A stretch of 64,000 nt of DNA from Zobellia nedashkovskayae (GCF_015330125.1 NZ_JADDXR010000002.1:1550001-1614000), one strand, 5' to 3'; numbered from the stretch's first letter, positions 42,688 to 51,378 are shown. Program-made: numbers and translations. Notes: generated by a model not told the origin, from the letters alone.

Positions 42688-43018
42688 AAACGCGCTTTTT
42701 CGATAGAAATAAGGCGCAAAGATATTATTATAATCCGATGAACGGTACGCTTAAAATACAAAAGGCCGTTTAAGTTACTGTTTCCTAAAACCGACTGAGT
42801 AGTCAGTTTTTTAAAGCCTTGAATTCACTGTGTAAGGGCACTTCATCGACGAACGGTTATTTTTTAAATGCGAAATGTGATAATTATATGCTTGTAAAGC
42901 ACTGTAGAAATCAAAACCAACCAAGTAGTTTGTAATTTTATTTAGAGTAACCGAGCAAAAGCATTAACAAGCCTAATTTATATAGGGCTTATCGATGGAC
43001 TGCGTAGTAAGAAATCCG
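42688..43018. other. Intergenic region between the MFS and VOC genes
   Basis: 331 bases without a gene. It holds the MFS promoter element (42717-42724) and a weak hairpin near 42790-42815 (aaaac-gact/agtc-gtttt with a C-A mismatch) that might end the recJ-VOC transcript. Nothing else is recognised. Confidence 0.5.
42717..42724 (-). promoter_or_regulatory. -7 promoter element of the MFS gene
   Basis: Reads TATCTTTG on the minus strand (plus strand caaagata), exact TAnnTTTG, 30 bases upstream of the MFS ATG. Confidence 0.5.
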
Positions 43019-43405
43019 TTAAATGGTAATTTCAATCCGGTTGCCTTCTGGGTCTTGGATAACGCTTTCATAATAACCGTCTCCTGTAGTTCTCGGTTCA
43101 CCAGGAATTTGAAATCCGTCAGACCTAAGTTGCTCGGTAATGGCATCTACTTTTTCTTTTGAACCTACGGAGAGCGCAAAATGAATAAAGCCCAAATGTT
43201 CTTCTGTAGAATCTGATGCCTTTGTGATTTCCGGTTTGTGCATAAGCTCCAATCGCGAGCCTTCATCAAAACTTAAAAAGTGAGACGTGAAGTTTTTATT
43301 TGGATTGTGATACCGTTCTCCGCAAACAGCATCAAAGTAATGCTCGTAAAAATGACGCGTGGCTTCAAGGTCAGATACCCAGATGGCGAGGTGTTCTATT
43401 TTCAT
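43019..43405 (-). CDS. VOC-family (glyoxalase/bleomycin-resistance-like) metalloprotein
   Basis: 128 residues from ATG 43405 (MKIEHLAIWVSDLE); the frame is open further upstream inside recJ but that start is not needed. Two beta-alpha-beta-beta-beta modules; H5 of the opening strand, a central His (HFALSV region) and the Glu in PEGNRIEI are the usual metal ligands. Could be a lactoylglutathione lyase-like or other VOC enzyme. The ATG overlaps the recJ TGA (ATGA), so its translation is coupled to recJ. Confidence 0.85.
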   Translation of the reverse strand: MKIEHLAIWVSDLEATRHFYEHYFDAVCGERYHNPNKNFTSHFLSFDEGSRLELMHKPEITKASDSTEEHLGFIHFALSVGSKEKVDAITEQLRSDGFQIPGEPRTTGDGYYESVIQDPEGNRIEITI

Positions 43406-45090
43406 TGTATGTCTTTTAATTTCATCTGCAAGCTTATATTTCCTTGCCATTCATTTTCATCTAGAGAAAAGACAGCACTAAAAGGTTTCTTGTTGGCTAC
43501 TATGGGGAGTTTATCACCCATATTAAAACCAATGCCTCCAATAGGACCAATTCCGTTTTGAGTAGCAGCTAACTTAAGATGTGCCCCATCTTCACCTACA
43601 CCTTTTGCATAGCCTGTATCTATTAGATTTTCTGACATGAATGTTGGAGTCATGTTACCAGGCCCAAAAGGAGCGAACTGTTTTAGGATACGCATCAGTT
43701 TTGGTGAAATATCCTTAAAATCTAATTGAGCATCTATGGAGATTTCTGGAATCAACAATTTTGGGTCTATGGTTTCGGAGACTACTTTTTCGAATTGTGC
43801 TTTGAAGTTTTCGAACTGATTTTCTAGTAATGTGAGTCCGGCAGCATATTTATGTCCTCCAAACTGCTCAATGCAATCTGCACAGCCCTGTAAGGCGTTA
43901 TACACATCAAAACCTTTTACGGAACGTGCGGAAGCTGCCAACTTATCGCCACTTTTAGTAAAGACCAGTGTTGGACGGTAATAGGTTTCGGTAAGTCGCG
44001 AAGCAACAATACCGATAACGCCTTTGTGCCACGAGTCTTTATAAACTACAGAAGTAAAACGTTCTTCTTCTTTATTATGAAGAATCTGTTCAAGGGCCTC
44101 TACAGTGATTTCTTTGTCGAGTCCACGCCTGTCTTGATTGAATTTTTCAATCTGGGCAGCAAAGGTTTCGGCTTGGGTGAAATTGGTTTCGGTCAACAGG
44201 TTTACAGCATGTTGCCCATGTTCCATTCGGCCAGCGGCATTTATCCGCGGAGCGATAATGAACACTACATCTGTAATAGTAAGTACCGATTTTTTTATTT
44301 GATTAATAATGGCCTTGAAGCCAATTCTGGGATTGGTATTAATTACCCGAAGTCCAAAATAGGCCAATACGCGGTTCTCGCCTGTCATCGGAACAATATC
44401 TGCACCAATGGCCGTAGCAACCAAATCAAGATAAGGAATTAGGTCCTCAACAGTTTCCCCTTGTCGGGAGCCTAACGCCTGAATCAGTTTAAAACCAACG
44501 CCACAGCCACAAAGCTCATCGTATGGATAGTTGCAATCATCACGTTTAGGGTCAAGAACTGCTACCGCATCTGGTAGCGAATTACCGGGTCTGTGGTGAT
44601 CACAAATAATAAAATCTATTCCTTTTTCTTTCGCATAAGCCACCTTGTCAATAGCCTTTACACCACAATCTAGTGCGATAATCAACGAAAAATCGTTGTC
44701 TTCGGCAAAGTCTACCCCTTTAAAAGAGACACCATACCCTTCGGTATATCTGTCTGGAATATAGGTGGCAACATTGGGGTAATAGCTTAGCAAATAGGAA
44801 GAAACCAAAGCTACTGAAGTGGTACCGTCCACATCATAATCGCCATAAACCAAAATATTTTCATTATTGGCAATGGCTTCTTCAATGCGTTCTACCGCAA
44901 TGTGCATGTCCTTCATTAAAAAAGGATCGTGCAAATGAGTTAACTCTGGTCGAAAAAAGTTCTTAGCCGCCTCATAAGTAGTTATACCCCTTTGCAATAA
45001 AAGTTGAGCCACTAAATCGTCAACCTTGAGCGCATTAGCCAATTGGTCAATAGCATCTTGTTGAGGTTTTGGTTTAATGGTCCAGCGCAT
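43402..45090 (-). CDS. recJ: Single-stranded-DNA-specific exonuclease RecJ
   Basis: 562 residues from ATG 45090 (MRWTIKPKP); the longer frame uses a TTG 8 codons earlier. 5'-3' ssDNA exonuclease for recombination and mismatch repair. DHH-type motifs: D84, D86 and D88 in YGDYDVDGT, and DHH at 164-166; the later NAAGRMEHG and ASARSVKGFDV, FGGHKYAAG and the OB-like C-terminal part are present. The VOC gene follows with a 4-base overlap. Confidence 0.95.
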   Translation of the reverse strand: MRWTIKPKPQQDAIDQLANALKVDDLVAQLLLQRGITTYEAAKNFFRPELTHLHDPFLMKDMHIAVERIEEAIANNENILVYGDYDVDGTTSVALVSSYLLSYYPNVATYIPDRYTEGYGVSFKGVDFAEDNDFSLIIALDCGVKAIDKVAYAKEKGIDFIICDHHRPGNSLPDAVAVLDPKRDDCNYPYDELCGCGVGFKLIQALGSRQGETVEDLIPYLDLVATAIGADIVPMTGENRVLAYFGLRVINTNPRIGFKAIINQIKKSVLTITDVVFIIAPRINAAGRMEHGQHAVNLLTETNFTQAETFAAQIEKFNQDRRGLDKEITVEALEQILHNKEEERFTSVVYKDSWHKGVIGIVASRLTETYYRPTLVFTKSGDKLAASARSVKGFDVYNALQGCADCIEQFGGHKYAAGLTLLENQFENFKAQFEKVVSETIDPKLLIPEISIDAQLDFKDISPKLMRILKQFAPFGPGNMTPTFMSENLIDTGYAKGVGEDGAHLKLAATQNGIGPIGGIGFNMGDKLPIVANKKPFSAVFSLDENEWQGNISLQMKLKDIQ

Positions 45091-45162
45091 AGGGTGTGAA
45101 AGTTTAAGTATCAAGTTTAACTCTTGAACTTTAATTTTGAGCTTTAACTTTAGGTTTTAAAC

Positions 45163-45591
45163 TTAGTCCTTATGAAAAATAGTCTTGATTTCTAATGTTG
45201 CAAATTGACGGAACATCTGCATTACACCACAATACTTTTCTACAGATAGGTCTACGGCTCTTTGTAATTTTTTCTCCGCTAGGTCTTTTCCGTGAAAATG
45301 GTACTCTATGGTAACGGCATCGTAAAATTTTGGATGCTCATCAGTTAGATTGGCGATAGTTTCAATATGAAAATCATCTACCTCTAGCTTCATTTTTTTG
45401 ATAAGCGCGGCTACATCGAGACCTGAACAACCTGCCAGACCAGATAGCATTAAAGCTTTTGGTCGCAATCCTTTTCCTTCGCCGCCATCATCCGGACCCG
45501 CATCTATTTTTAAGGTTAGACCTGATGGGTTCGTGCTTTCGAACTGCATGTTGCCAAGCCATTTGGTTGTAATATGATTTGTAGTACCCAT
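45163..45591 (-). CDS. OsmC/Ohr-family peroxiredoxin-like protein
   Basis: 142 residues. The two redox Cys are C55 in GLAGCSGLDV and C121 in EKYCGVMQ, with the conserved R43-P (GLRPKA) nearby, as in OsmC-like hydroperoxide reductases. It probably reduces organic peroxides in the cytoplasm with a dithiol partner. Single gene with a clear -7 element upstream (45617-45624). Downstream lies recJ on the same strand after 72 bases of A/T-rich, weakly repetitive sequence. Confidence 0.85.
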   Translation of the reverse strand: MGTTNHITTKWLGNMQFESTNPSGLTLKIDAGPDDGGEGKGLRPKALMLSGLAGCSGLDVAALIKKMKLEVDDFHIETIANLTDEHPKFYDAVTIEYHFHGKDLAEKKLQRAVDLSVEKYCGVMQMFRQFATLEIKTIFHKD

Positions 45592-45616
45592 AATTTTTTA
45601 TGTTTCTAGTAAGAAT

Positions 45617-45624
45617 CAAAAATA
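45617..45624 (-). promoter_or_regulatory. -7 promoter element of the OsmC gene
   Basis: Minus strand TATTTTTG (plus strand caaaaata), exact TAnnTTTG, 26 bases upstream of the ATG at 45591. Confidence 0.5.
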
Positions 45625-45836
45625 CGATTAATAGATAGATTTTGAAGTTGGAAATTGATCTTGTCTGTATTTGTGATGAATAAGAATGTTTTTGAAGAAA
45701 TACCGAGATTACTGATACTACAAGTCACTTTCTAAATTTTTTTTATAGAATTAAGCATTTATGATTAGCCAATAATCCAAGTTTTACGTTATATGATTGA
45801 GCGGAAGTCATTTACTCTAATCAATAATAAGATTCG

Positions 45837-45983
45837 TTGAAAGATAACAAAGATTTATTAGCCTATGTACTCATTTTGATAAGTCTAATTTCACTTATCA
45901 TTCTGGATGAGCAGATCTCTGCAAGTTTGAGACAGTTTCTGTATGGTTTTATTCCATTGTGTTTTGGATATATTTTAAAATGA
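45837..45983 (+). CDS. Tiny membrane protein, 48 aa (first of an overlapping pair)
   Basis: TTG-started frame encoding MKDNKDLLAYVLILISLISL and then IILDEQISASLRQFLYGFIP; one strong hydrophobic helix (about 9-23) and a second weaker one (about 36-46). It ends in TGA at 45981-45983 whose last bases are shared with the ATG of the next small ORF (ATGA). The TTG start is assumed; there is no in-frame ATG. Real only if the pair is translated together. Confidence 0.45.
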   Translation: MKDNKDLLAYVLILISLISLIILDEQISASLRQFLYGFIPLCFGYILK

Positions 45984-46138
45984 ACTTTGATATGAACATA
46001 TTGACTAAGTTAAAAGGGAAATATCTTTATAAATCTATAAAGTTGATAGTATTTTGTATTTCCTTCATTATAATAGTATTATTTATCCTTGTCGTTTCGT
46101 TCAATGAAAAATTTACTAATGTTTTAATTGCGCTTTAG
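45980..46138 (+). CDS. Tiny membrane protein, 52 aa (second of an overlapping pair)
   Basis: ATG frame overlapping the previous stop by 4 bases. A basic N-terminal third (MNFDMNILTKLKGKYLYKSI) followed by a very hydrophobic helix (LIVFCISFIIIVLFILVV) and a short tail SFNEKFTNVLIAL. This looks like a single-pass membrane microprotein. The ATGA overlap and complementary topology with the preceding ORF argue that they are a pair. It ends 31 bases before the convergent UDG gene. Confidence 0.48.
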   Translation: MNFDMNILTKLKGKYLYKSIKLIVFCISFIIIVLFILVVSFNEKFTNVLIAL

Positions 46139-46169
46139 TTTTGATGAATTGTAAAATATCAGGTTAAGG

Positions 46170-46742
46170 CTAATCTAAAATCATTTTGACCCGCTTTTGT
46201 AACTCCGGTACCACATCGGACTCAAACCAAGGATTTTTTGACATCCAAAAACGATTTATTGGAGAAGGATGTGGTAAAGGAAAAAACTTGGGTAGAAATT
46301 CATGATAACTAGCTACATTTTCGGTGAGGTTTCTTTTGTACAATTCTTTTAAATAATGGTCTTGTGCATATTTGCCAATTACAAGTGTCAACCGTACTTG
46401 CTCTAAATGGCTCCAGAAAACATCGTGCCATAAGGGTGCACATTCTTTACGAGGAGGGAGGTCACCAGTTTTTCCTTTTCCTGGAAAGCAGAATCCCATA
46501 GGTAAAACCGCAAAATTATCCGGATTGTAGAACTGTTCTTCCGTTACACCTAACCATTCCCTAAGTTTTCTTCCGCTAGGGTCATCCCATGCTTTATTAT
46601 GGTCATGGGCCTTTCTGCCAGGTGCTTGGCTGACTAAAATGATTTTAGATTTTTTAGTGCCAGCTAAAATGGGCCTAGGCTCTAAAGGCAAATGGGAGCT
46701 GCAAACCTTACACGAACGTATTTCAGAAAGCAGTTTTAGCAT
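46170..46742 (-). CDS. Uracil-DNA glycosylase family protein (Fe-S type)
   Basis: 190 residues. Motif 1 is QAPGRKAHD (39-47) and motif 3 HPSPINRFW, the catalytic region of the UDG superfamily. Four Cys at 11, 14, 85 and 101 have the spacing of the 4Fe-4S ligands of family 4/5 enzymes. It should remove uracil (or a related base) from DNA. Last gene of a leftward four-gene operon; the gap to the HopJ gene is 6 bases. Which UDG subfamily it belongs to needs comparison. Confidence 0.87.
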   Translation of the reverse strand: MLKLLSEIRSCKVCSSHLPLEPRPILAGTKKSKIILVSQAPGRKAHDHNKAWDDPSGRKLREWLGVTEEQFYNPDNFAVLPMGFCFPGKGKTGDLPPRKECAPLWHDVFWSHLEQVRLTLVIGKYAQDHYLKELYKRNLTENVASYHEFLPKFFPLPHPSPINRFWMSKNPWFESDVVPELQKRVKMILD

Positions 46743-46748
46743 ACGAGA

Positions 46749-47093
46749 CTATTTCTTTTTCAACGGGTCTTGCGAAAAGGAGAGTCCGTCAAAACCGCTT
46801 TTCATAAAGTTACGGATATTTTGGTGTCCCTTACCTTCGGCATCTTTTAGAACATCATTATAATAATAACTTCCAAAACAGGCTAAAGCTTCATCTTTAC
46901 TAAGTTTTTGTTCTTTGGCAAAAGCAAAAAGTTTGCAAGAACCTGAATTTTGTCCTTCGGCATTTTCTAATGTACCGTTGGTAAAAGCAGTAGGAGTAAA
47001 GTCGTAATTAGTATCAATTACCGCCATAGTTTCTGAAAACTCAATGGTTTCAGGGTCGGTTTTTAGTTTTTGTATAAAAGTATCTAATGTCAT
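46749..47093 (-). CDS. HopJ-type family protein
   Basis: 114 residues matching the HopJ family (named for a Pseudomonas type III effector): IEFSETMAVIDTNYDFTPTA, ENAEGQNSGSCKLFAFA and ACFGSYYYNDVLKD are recognisable. There is no sign of a secretion system here, and homologues are common in free-living bacteria, so the effector name should not be read as function. It lies in an operon between rsmI and a DNA glycosylase with gaps of 5 and 6 bases. Confidence 0.85.
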   Translation of the reverse strand: MTLDTFIQKLKTDPETIEFSETMAVIDTNYDFTPTAFTNGTLENAEGQNSGSCKLFAFAKEQKLSKDEALACFGSYYYNDVLKDAEGKGHQNIRNFMKSGFDGLSFSQDPLKKK

Positions 47094-47098
47094 CTTTA

Positions 47099-47770
47099 TT
47101 ATTTTTTTCCTGCAACAACTATTACAATCTCACCTTTTGGTGGTTTTTCGGTAAAGTGCTGTACCATTTCTTCGGCTGTGCCCCTCAATGTTTCTTCGTA
47201 AAGTTTGGAAAGTTCCCTTGAAACGGAAACTTGTCTGTCCGCTCCAAAATATTCGGCAAATTGCCCTAAGGTCTTAATCAACTTATAAGGCGATTCATAG
47301 AAAATAATAGTCCGCGTCTCTTCGGCAAGTAGCTTTAAGCGGGTTTGCCGTCCTTTTTTAGGAGGAAGAAATCCTTCAAAAACAAATTTATCGTTTGGAA
47401 GACCACTATTTACTAAAGCAGGTACAAATGCCGTTGCACCGGGAAGACAATCAACCTCAATGTTTTTCTCTACACAAGCCCTAGTCAACAAAAAACCAGG
47501 GTCTGATATTGCAGGGGTACCTGCATCTGAAATCAAAGCAATATTTTCGCCGGCTTGTAAACGTCTAACAAGCGCTTCTACAGTTTTATGCTCATTATGC
47601 ATATGGTGACTTTGCATCTGAGTGGTAATTTCAAAATGCTGAAGCAATTTTCCGCTGGTTCTGGTGTCTTCTGCTAGAATACAATCCACTTCTTTTAAAA
47701 TGCGAATTGCACGCAAAGTCATGTCTTCAAGATTGCCAATAGGCGTTGGTACCAAATATAATTTTCCCAT
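47099..47770 (-). CDS. rsmI: 16S rRNA (cytidine-1402-2'-O)-methyltransferase RsmI
   Basis: 223 residues, SAM-dependent tetrapyrrole-methylase-fold enzyme. GKLYLVPTPIGNLEDMTLRA at the start, AEDTRTSGKLL, SDAGTPAISDPG (SAM loop) and FYESPYKL are the standard RsmI blocks. It methylates the ribose of C1402 in the 30S decoding centre. Cotranscribed with a DoxX-like gene before and the HopJ gene after; spacings of 4 and 5 bases. Confidence 0.95.
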   Translation of the reverse strand: MGKLYLVPTPIGNLEDMTLRAIRILKEVDCILAEDTRTSGKLLQHFEITTQMQSHHMHNEHKTVEALVRRLQAGENIALISDAGTPAISDPGFLLTRACVEKNIEVDCLPGATAFVPALVNSGLPNDKFVFEGFLPPKKGRQTRLKLLAEETRTIIFYESPYKLIKTLGQFAEYFGADRQVSVSRELSKLYEETLRGTAEEMVQHFTEKPPKGEIVIVVAGKK

Positions 47771-47774
47771 AAAT

Positions 47775-48131
47775 TTAAGGTCGTAGCTCTCTACCGGTAA
47801 AATAGGCGATTAATGTAGCTATTAGCGCAATAAAGGCGAATAGATAATCTTGGCCATCTGTTATATAATGTGCAAAGAACGCTAAAAGTGTATCAAAAAA
47901 GAAACCTGCATACGCCCATTCTCTAAGCCATGAGGAGAAATTGCCCCATATGGCTATCAAGCCTAGAATTTTAGCAATGGCCAATGGGTATATGAGATAG
48001 GTGGGATAACTTAAATGCTCAAAAAAACCGGCTATCATTTCGTATTTGGTGAAATAATTAAATGCGGAAAAGAGCATAATGGCCGTAAGCAAAACTAAAG
48101 CAGACCAATAAAGGGCTTTTTGGGTTTTCAT
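47775..48131 (-). CDS. DoxX-family membrane protein
   Basis: 118 residues with four membrane helices (about 10-26, 44-62, 74-90 and 95-112). The second-helix segment YLIYPLAIAKILGLIAIWG and the WLREWAYAGFFFD stretch match the short DoxX-like group. Biochemical role unknown. First gene of the leftward operon with rsmI, hopJ and UDG. Confidence 0.8.
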   Translation of the reverse strand: MKTQKALYWSALVLLTAIMLFSAFNYFTKYEMIAGFFEHLSYPTYLIYPLAIAKILGLIAIWGNFSSWLREWAYAGFFFDTLLAFFAHYITDGQDYLFAFIALIATLIAYFTGRELRP

Positions 48132-48194
48132 GGTGGTAAGGTTTTGGCGATAAAATAAAGAAAACTGCTATCTGAAACTAATTTCCAACAAAAA

Positions 48195-48217
48195 ACCCTT
48201 CGTTCAAAACAAAGGGT
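48195..48217 (-). terminator. Terminator after the 48251 gene
   Basis: Imperfect stem ccctt-gtt / aac-aaggg with a short loop (plus strand acccttcgttcaaaacaaagg); leftward reading runs into tttttt. Thirty-four bases beyond the stop at 48251. Confidence 0.75.
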
Positions 48218-48250
48218 CTATATTTTTTTGGATTTCGGATGGAGATTTAT

Positions 48251-48961
48251 CTAAGAAAATTTTCGTTCAATAAATTGCATAAATCGCTCTGCATATTCTT
48301 CTTTACCAGCCCAGTTATTATAATCTGGCCTTACCATGTTATTAATAAAAGCAATGGAGCGCTCTTCACTATCTATGGTGTTTAACTGGGAGAGAACCCT
48401 GTTGTAATCCTCCATACTACCGTTAAACAAGTGCTTAACAAAAGCCAGCCTATTGTTAAGGTCTATTTTAAGTTCTTTGTTAGAAATTTTATCGTTCAGA
48501 GATTTTGTATGTACCTCTTTCTTTGGAGCGGCACCGTTCTGCTGAGGTGCAACTGGTTTTTGAGGTTCAAAAAGTTCTTGATCGTTTTTCATGTAATCCG
48601 GTTTGGACATGAACTCTTCTAATACTTCATCTACACGTTGATCGTGGCTAGGCATTTCAGAGATCATATCTTTTATGGTATCCATACCAGGTATCATTAT
48701 ATCTTCTTGGTGTGGATTGCTTTCGGGTACCGAAGCATTTTCGTTAAGCACGGCATTGGCCATTTTCTCGAATTTGGCAGCAATCACATTTTTTGAAACA
48801 TCTATTTCTATATCGTTTAGCTGCTCTTCTATGTATTTAAGAACCGCTAATTTTTCATATAAGTTTTTAGCGACATCATACATCTCGCTCATATCCATAT
48901 CACGAGCCGTGATAATATCAGTAGATAATTTTCGTAGCTCTTCCTTCAATTTTTTCTTCAT
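48251..48961 (-). CDS. Conserved hypothetical protein, 236 aa
   Basis: I know this only as a conserved flavobacterial protein often next to thymidine kinase. The N-terminal ~75 residues form an amphipathic, probably coiled-coil region (KKKLKEELRKLSTDIITARD), the middle (about 80-155) is a Pro/Gln-rich low-complexity linker (DIMIPGMDTIKDMISEMPSH, then PQKPVAPQQNGAAPKKE), and the C-terminal ~75 residues are compact (DLNNRLAFVKHLFNGSMEDY, NRVLSQLNTIDSEERS). No signal peptide or membrane segment. It is divergent from tdk. No function can be proposed. Confidence 0.8.
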   Translation of the reverse strand: MKKKLKEELRKLSTDIITARDMDMSEMYDVAKNLYEKLAVLKYIEEQLNDIEIDVSKNVIAAKFEKMANAVLNENASVPESNPHQEDIMIPGMDTIKDMISEMPSHDQRVDEVLEEFMSKPDYMKNDQELFEPQKPVAPQQNGAAPKKEVHTKSLNDKISNKELKIDLNNRLAFVKHLFNGSMEDYNRVLSQLNTIDSEERSIAFINNMVRPDYNNWAGKEEYAERFMQFIERKFS

Positions 48962-48988
48962 CGGTCAATTTTTTCTAATTCTACCGGG

Positions 48989-49017
48989 TTGGGGTAAAAA
49001 AGGTATCTCTATCTTTG
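48989..49017 (+). promoter_or_regulatory. Promoter upstream of tdk-alr
   Basis: TTG (48989-48991), 18-base spacer, TATCTTTG (49010-49017), an exact Bacteroidota promoter. It would give a leader of about 105 bases before the tdk ATG at 49129; a closer -7-like site (tatatttt near 49106) is weaker. Confidence 0.55.
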
Positions 49018-49128
49018 CTAACATTAAATTCTGAACTTTAGCGGAATGTTTTAATAAAAACAATGTATCCACTAAGGTTCTACAATATTAAGAACGAAAA
49101 ACCCTATATTTTCGTCTAAAATTACAAA

Positions 49129-49773
49129 ATGTTTCTCGAAAATACTGTTAATCATAAAGAACAATTCGGGTGGATAGAAGTCATCTGTGGTTCTATGTTC
49201 TCCGGTAAGACCGAAGAGTTAATCCGTAGGTTAAAACGTGCTCAGTTCGCCAAGCAAAAGGTTGAAATTTTTAAACCAACGGTAGATAATCGTTATGATG
49301 AGAACATGGTTGTATCTCATGATGCTAATGAAATACGTTCTACAGCTGTACCTGCAGCCGCCAATATCCGTATTCTAGGAGATACCTGCGATGTTGTTGG
49401 TATTGATGAAGCCCAGTTTTTTGATGATGAAATTGTTACTGTTTGTAACGATTTAGCCAACAAAGGAGTACGTGTTGTAGTAGCTGGTTTGGATATGGAT
49501 TTTAAAGGAAATCCTTTTGGTCCTATGCCCGCATTAATGGCTACTGCAGAATATGTTACCAAAGTACATGCCATCTGTACACGTACTGGTAATTTAGCCA
49601 ATTACAGTCATAGAAAGTCCAATAATGATAATTTGGTGTTATTAGGTGAAACGGAAGAGTACGAACCTTTGAGCCGTGGTGCATATTATAAGGCAAGATT
49701 GCAAGAAAAAGTAAAGCATTTAGAGGTGAAGAGTGAAGAAATAAAATCTAACGATAAGAAAATCGATGGCTAA
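49129..49773 (+). CDS. tdk: Thymidine kinase (type II)
   Basis: 214 residues. Walker A GSMFSGKT (21-28), the DEAQF motif (93-97, catalytic E94) and the thymidine-binding loop GLDMDFKGNPF are intact. The C-terminal zinc ribbon that in most bacteria has four Cys is degenerate: only C150 in CTRTG remains. It phosphorylates thymidine for salvage. Its stop is 8 bases inside alr, so the two genes overlap and are cotranslated. The last ~25 residues are Lys/Glu-rich. Confidence 0.95.
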   Translation: MFLENTVNHKEQFGWIEVICGSMFSGKTEELIRRLKRAQFAKQKVEIFKPTVDNRYDENMVVSHDANEIRSTAVPAAANIRILGDTCDVVGIDEAQFFDDEIVTVCNDLANKGVRVVVAGLDMDFKGNPFGPMPALMATAEYVTKVHAICTRTGNLANYSHRKSNNDNLVLLGETEEYEPLSRGAYYKARLQEKVKHLEVKSEEIKSNDKKIDG

Positions 49774-50875
49774 AGCAGGTGAAACCGTTTTAGAAATAGA
49801 CCTTTTGGCTCTAGAACATAATTACAGGTTTTTGAAATCAAGATTAGACCCTAAAACTAAATTTTTAGGGGTAGTGAAGGCATTTGCTTACGGAAGCGAT
49901 TCTGTAGCGATTGTAAAAAAGCTAGAAGCTTTAGGAGCAGATTACTTTGCTGTTGCCTATGTAAGCGAAGGAGTTGCTTTGCGAGAAGCTGGAATAAAGA
50001 CTCGGATTTTAGTGTTACACCCGTTACCGGTAAGTTTTGATAATCTGGTGGCTTATAATCTTGAGCCCAATATTTATTCGCCTAAAATATTGACCAATTT
50101 TCTACAGGTCGCCCAAAATAAGGGATTAAAACAATACCCTATTCACTTAAAATTCAATACAGGCCTCAATAGGTTGGGTTTTGTAGAAAGTGAGATAGAT
50201 GTCTTAACAGGTGTATTGGAGAATCAAGATGAAATCAAGGTCGTTTCTGTTTTTTCACATTTAGCAGCATCCGAAGATTTAAAAGAGCAGGAGTTTACCG
50301 AAAACCAGATTGCGACTTTCGAACACCTTACCAAGGAGCTTCTTCCCAAATTAAAGCATACACCTATGCTTCATTTGTTAAATACCTCTGGTGTCATCAA
50401 TTATGCAAAGGCTCAATATGATATGGTACGATGTGGAATTGGACTTTATGGATTTGGAAACGAAGCAGCTATAGATGCCCAGCTTAAGCCTACGGCAACA
50501 CTAAAAACCGTTATTTCTCAGATCCATATAATTGATAAAGGTCAAAGTATTGGGTATAACCGAGCCTACAAGGCAGAAGAGGCTGTTGTAACGGCTACTT
50601 TGCCAATTGGTCATGCAGATGGCATTGGAAGACAATATGGTAACGGAAAAGCATATGTAACCATCAACGGAAAAAAGGCGCCAATTGTAGGAAATGTTTG
50701 CATGGATATGATCATGGTAAACGTTACTGGAATTGATTGTAAAGAGGGTGATGAGGTCATTGTTTTCGGTACTAGTCCAACTGCCGAAGAGTTTGCGAGC
50801 GGTGCTAAAACTATCTCGTATGAAATACTAACTGGTATATCGCAAAGGGTCGCTCGCGTGGTTGTTGATAATTAA
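49766..50875 (+). CDS. alr: Alanine racemase
   Basis: 369 residues, full length. The PLP Lys is K38 in VVKAFAYGSD (most bacteria have KANAYGHG), the catalytic Tyr is Y264 in SIGYNRAY, and GNVCMDMIMVNVT and the C-terminal EILTGISQRVARV blocks are intact. It supplies D-alanine for peptidoglycan. Overlaps tdk by 8 bases. Confidence 0.94.
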   Translation: MAKAGETVLEIDLLALEHNYRFLKSRLDPKTKFLGVVKAFAYGSDSVAIVKKLEALGADYFAVAYVSEGVALREAGIKTRILVLHPLPVSFDNLVAYNLEPNIYSPKILTNFLQVAQNKGLKQYPIHLKFNTGLNRLGFVESEIDVLTGVLENQDEIKVVSVFSHLAASEDLKEQEFTENQIATFEHLTKELLPKLKHTPMLHLLNTSGVINYAKAQYDMVRCGIGLYGFGNEAAIDAQLKPTATLKTVISQIHIIDKGQSIGYNRAYKAEEAVVTATLPIGHADGIGRQYGNGKAYVTINGKKAPIVGNVCMDMIMVNVTGIDCKEGDEVIVFGTSPTAEEFASGAKTISYEILTGISQRVARVVVDN

Positions 50876-50973
50876 AACCAGGGGCATCACGCCATAATTA
50901 ATCCTTTTTTTGTTAATTTGCAGTGCATTAAGTTGCGCCATTAATTAAATAACCATTATAAACACTAATTATC

Positions 50974-51378
50974 ATGTTAAAAGAATTTAAGAATTTTATT
51001 ATGACGGGCAACGTCATTGATTTCGCTGTTGCAGTTATTATGGCTACCGCTCTTGGGCTAGTTATAAACGGCTTTGTAGCGGATATGATTATGCCGATTG
51101 TAGGTCACTTTGCAGGAGGTATTGATTTTTCAGCAATGGCTATTACACTTGACCCAGCTGTTATTGCTGCAGATGGTACAGTTACTACACCTGCAAACCA
51201 AATACGTTACGGTGCATGGATTAATAGCATCATTAACCTTATCATTGTTGGATTTGTAATGTTCTTAATGGTTAAAGCTTACAACAAAACAAAAGCTCCA
51301 GAGCCAGAAGCTGCTCCAGCAGGTCCTTCTCAAGAAGACTTATTGGCTGAAATTAGAGACTTGCTTAAAAAGCAATAA
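50974..51378 (+). CDS. mscL: Large-conductance mechanosensitive channel
   Basis: 134 residues. The amphipathic N-terminus MLKEFKNFIMTGNVIDFAVA leads into the first helix (AVIMATALGLVINGFVADMI) and a second helix follows the periplasmic loop, with the charged cytoplasmic bundle LLAEIRDLLKKQ at the end. Opens under high membrane tension to release solutes after hypo-osmotic shock. Single-gene unit with a good terminator downstream. Confidence 0.95.
   Translation: MLKEFKNFIMTGNVIDFAVAVIMATALGLVINGFVADMIMPIVGHFAGGIDFSAMAITLDPAVIAADGTVTTPANQIRYGAWINSIINLIIVGFVMFLMVKAYNKTKAPEPEAAPAGPSQEDLLAEIRDLLKKQ

Noticed and set aside
42790..42815. Hairpin aaaac-gact/agtc-gtttt as terminator of recJ-VOC
   Set aside because: One mismatch, weak stem and no real T run in the leftward direction; kept only as a remark in the intergenic entry.
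45091..45162. Weakly repetitive aagttt/aacttt sequence between recJ and the OsmC gene
   Set aside because: Degenerate, AT-only pairing, no phase or unit length; ordinary low-complexity spacer.
46749..47093. HopJ protein as a type III secreted effector
   Set aside because: No secretion genes in the window and the family is widespread in non-pathogens; the name is historical.
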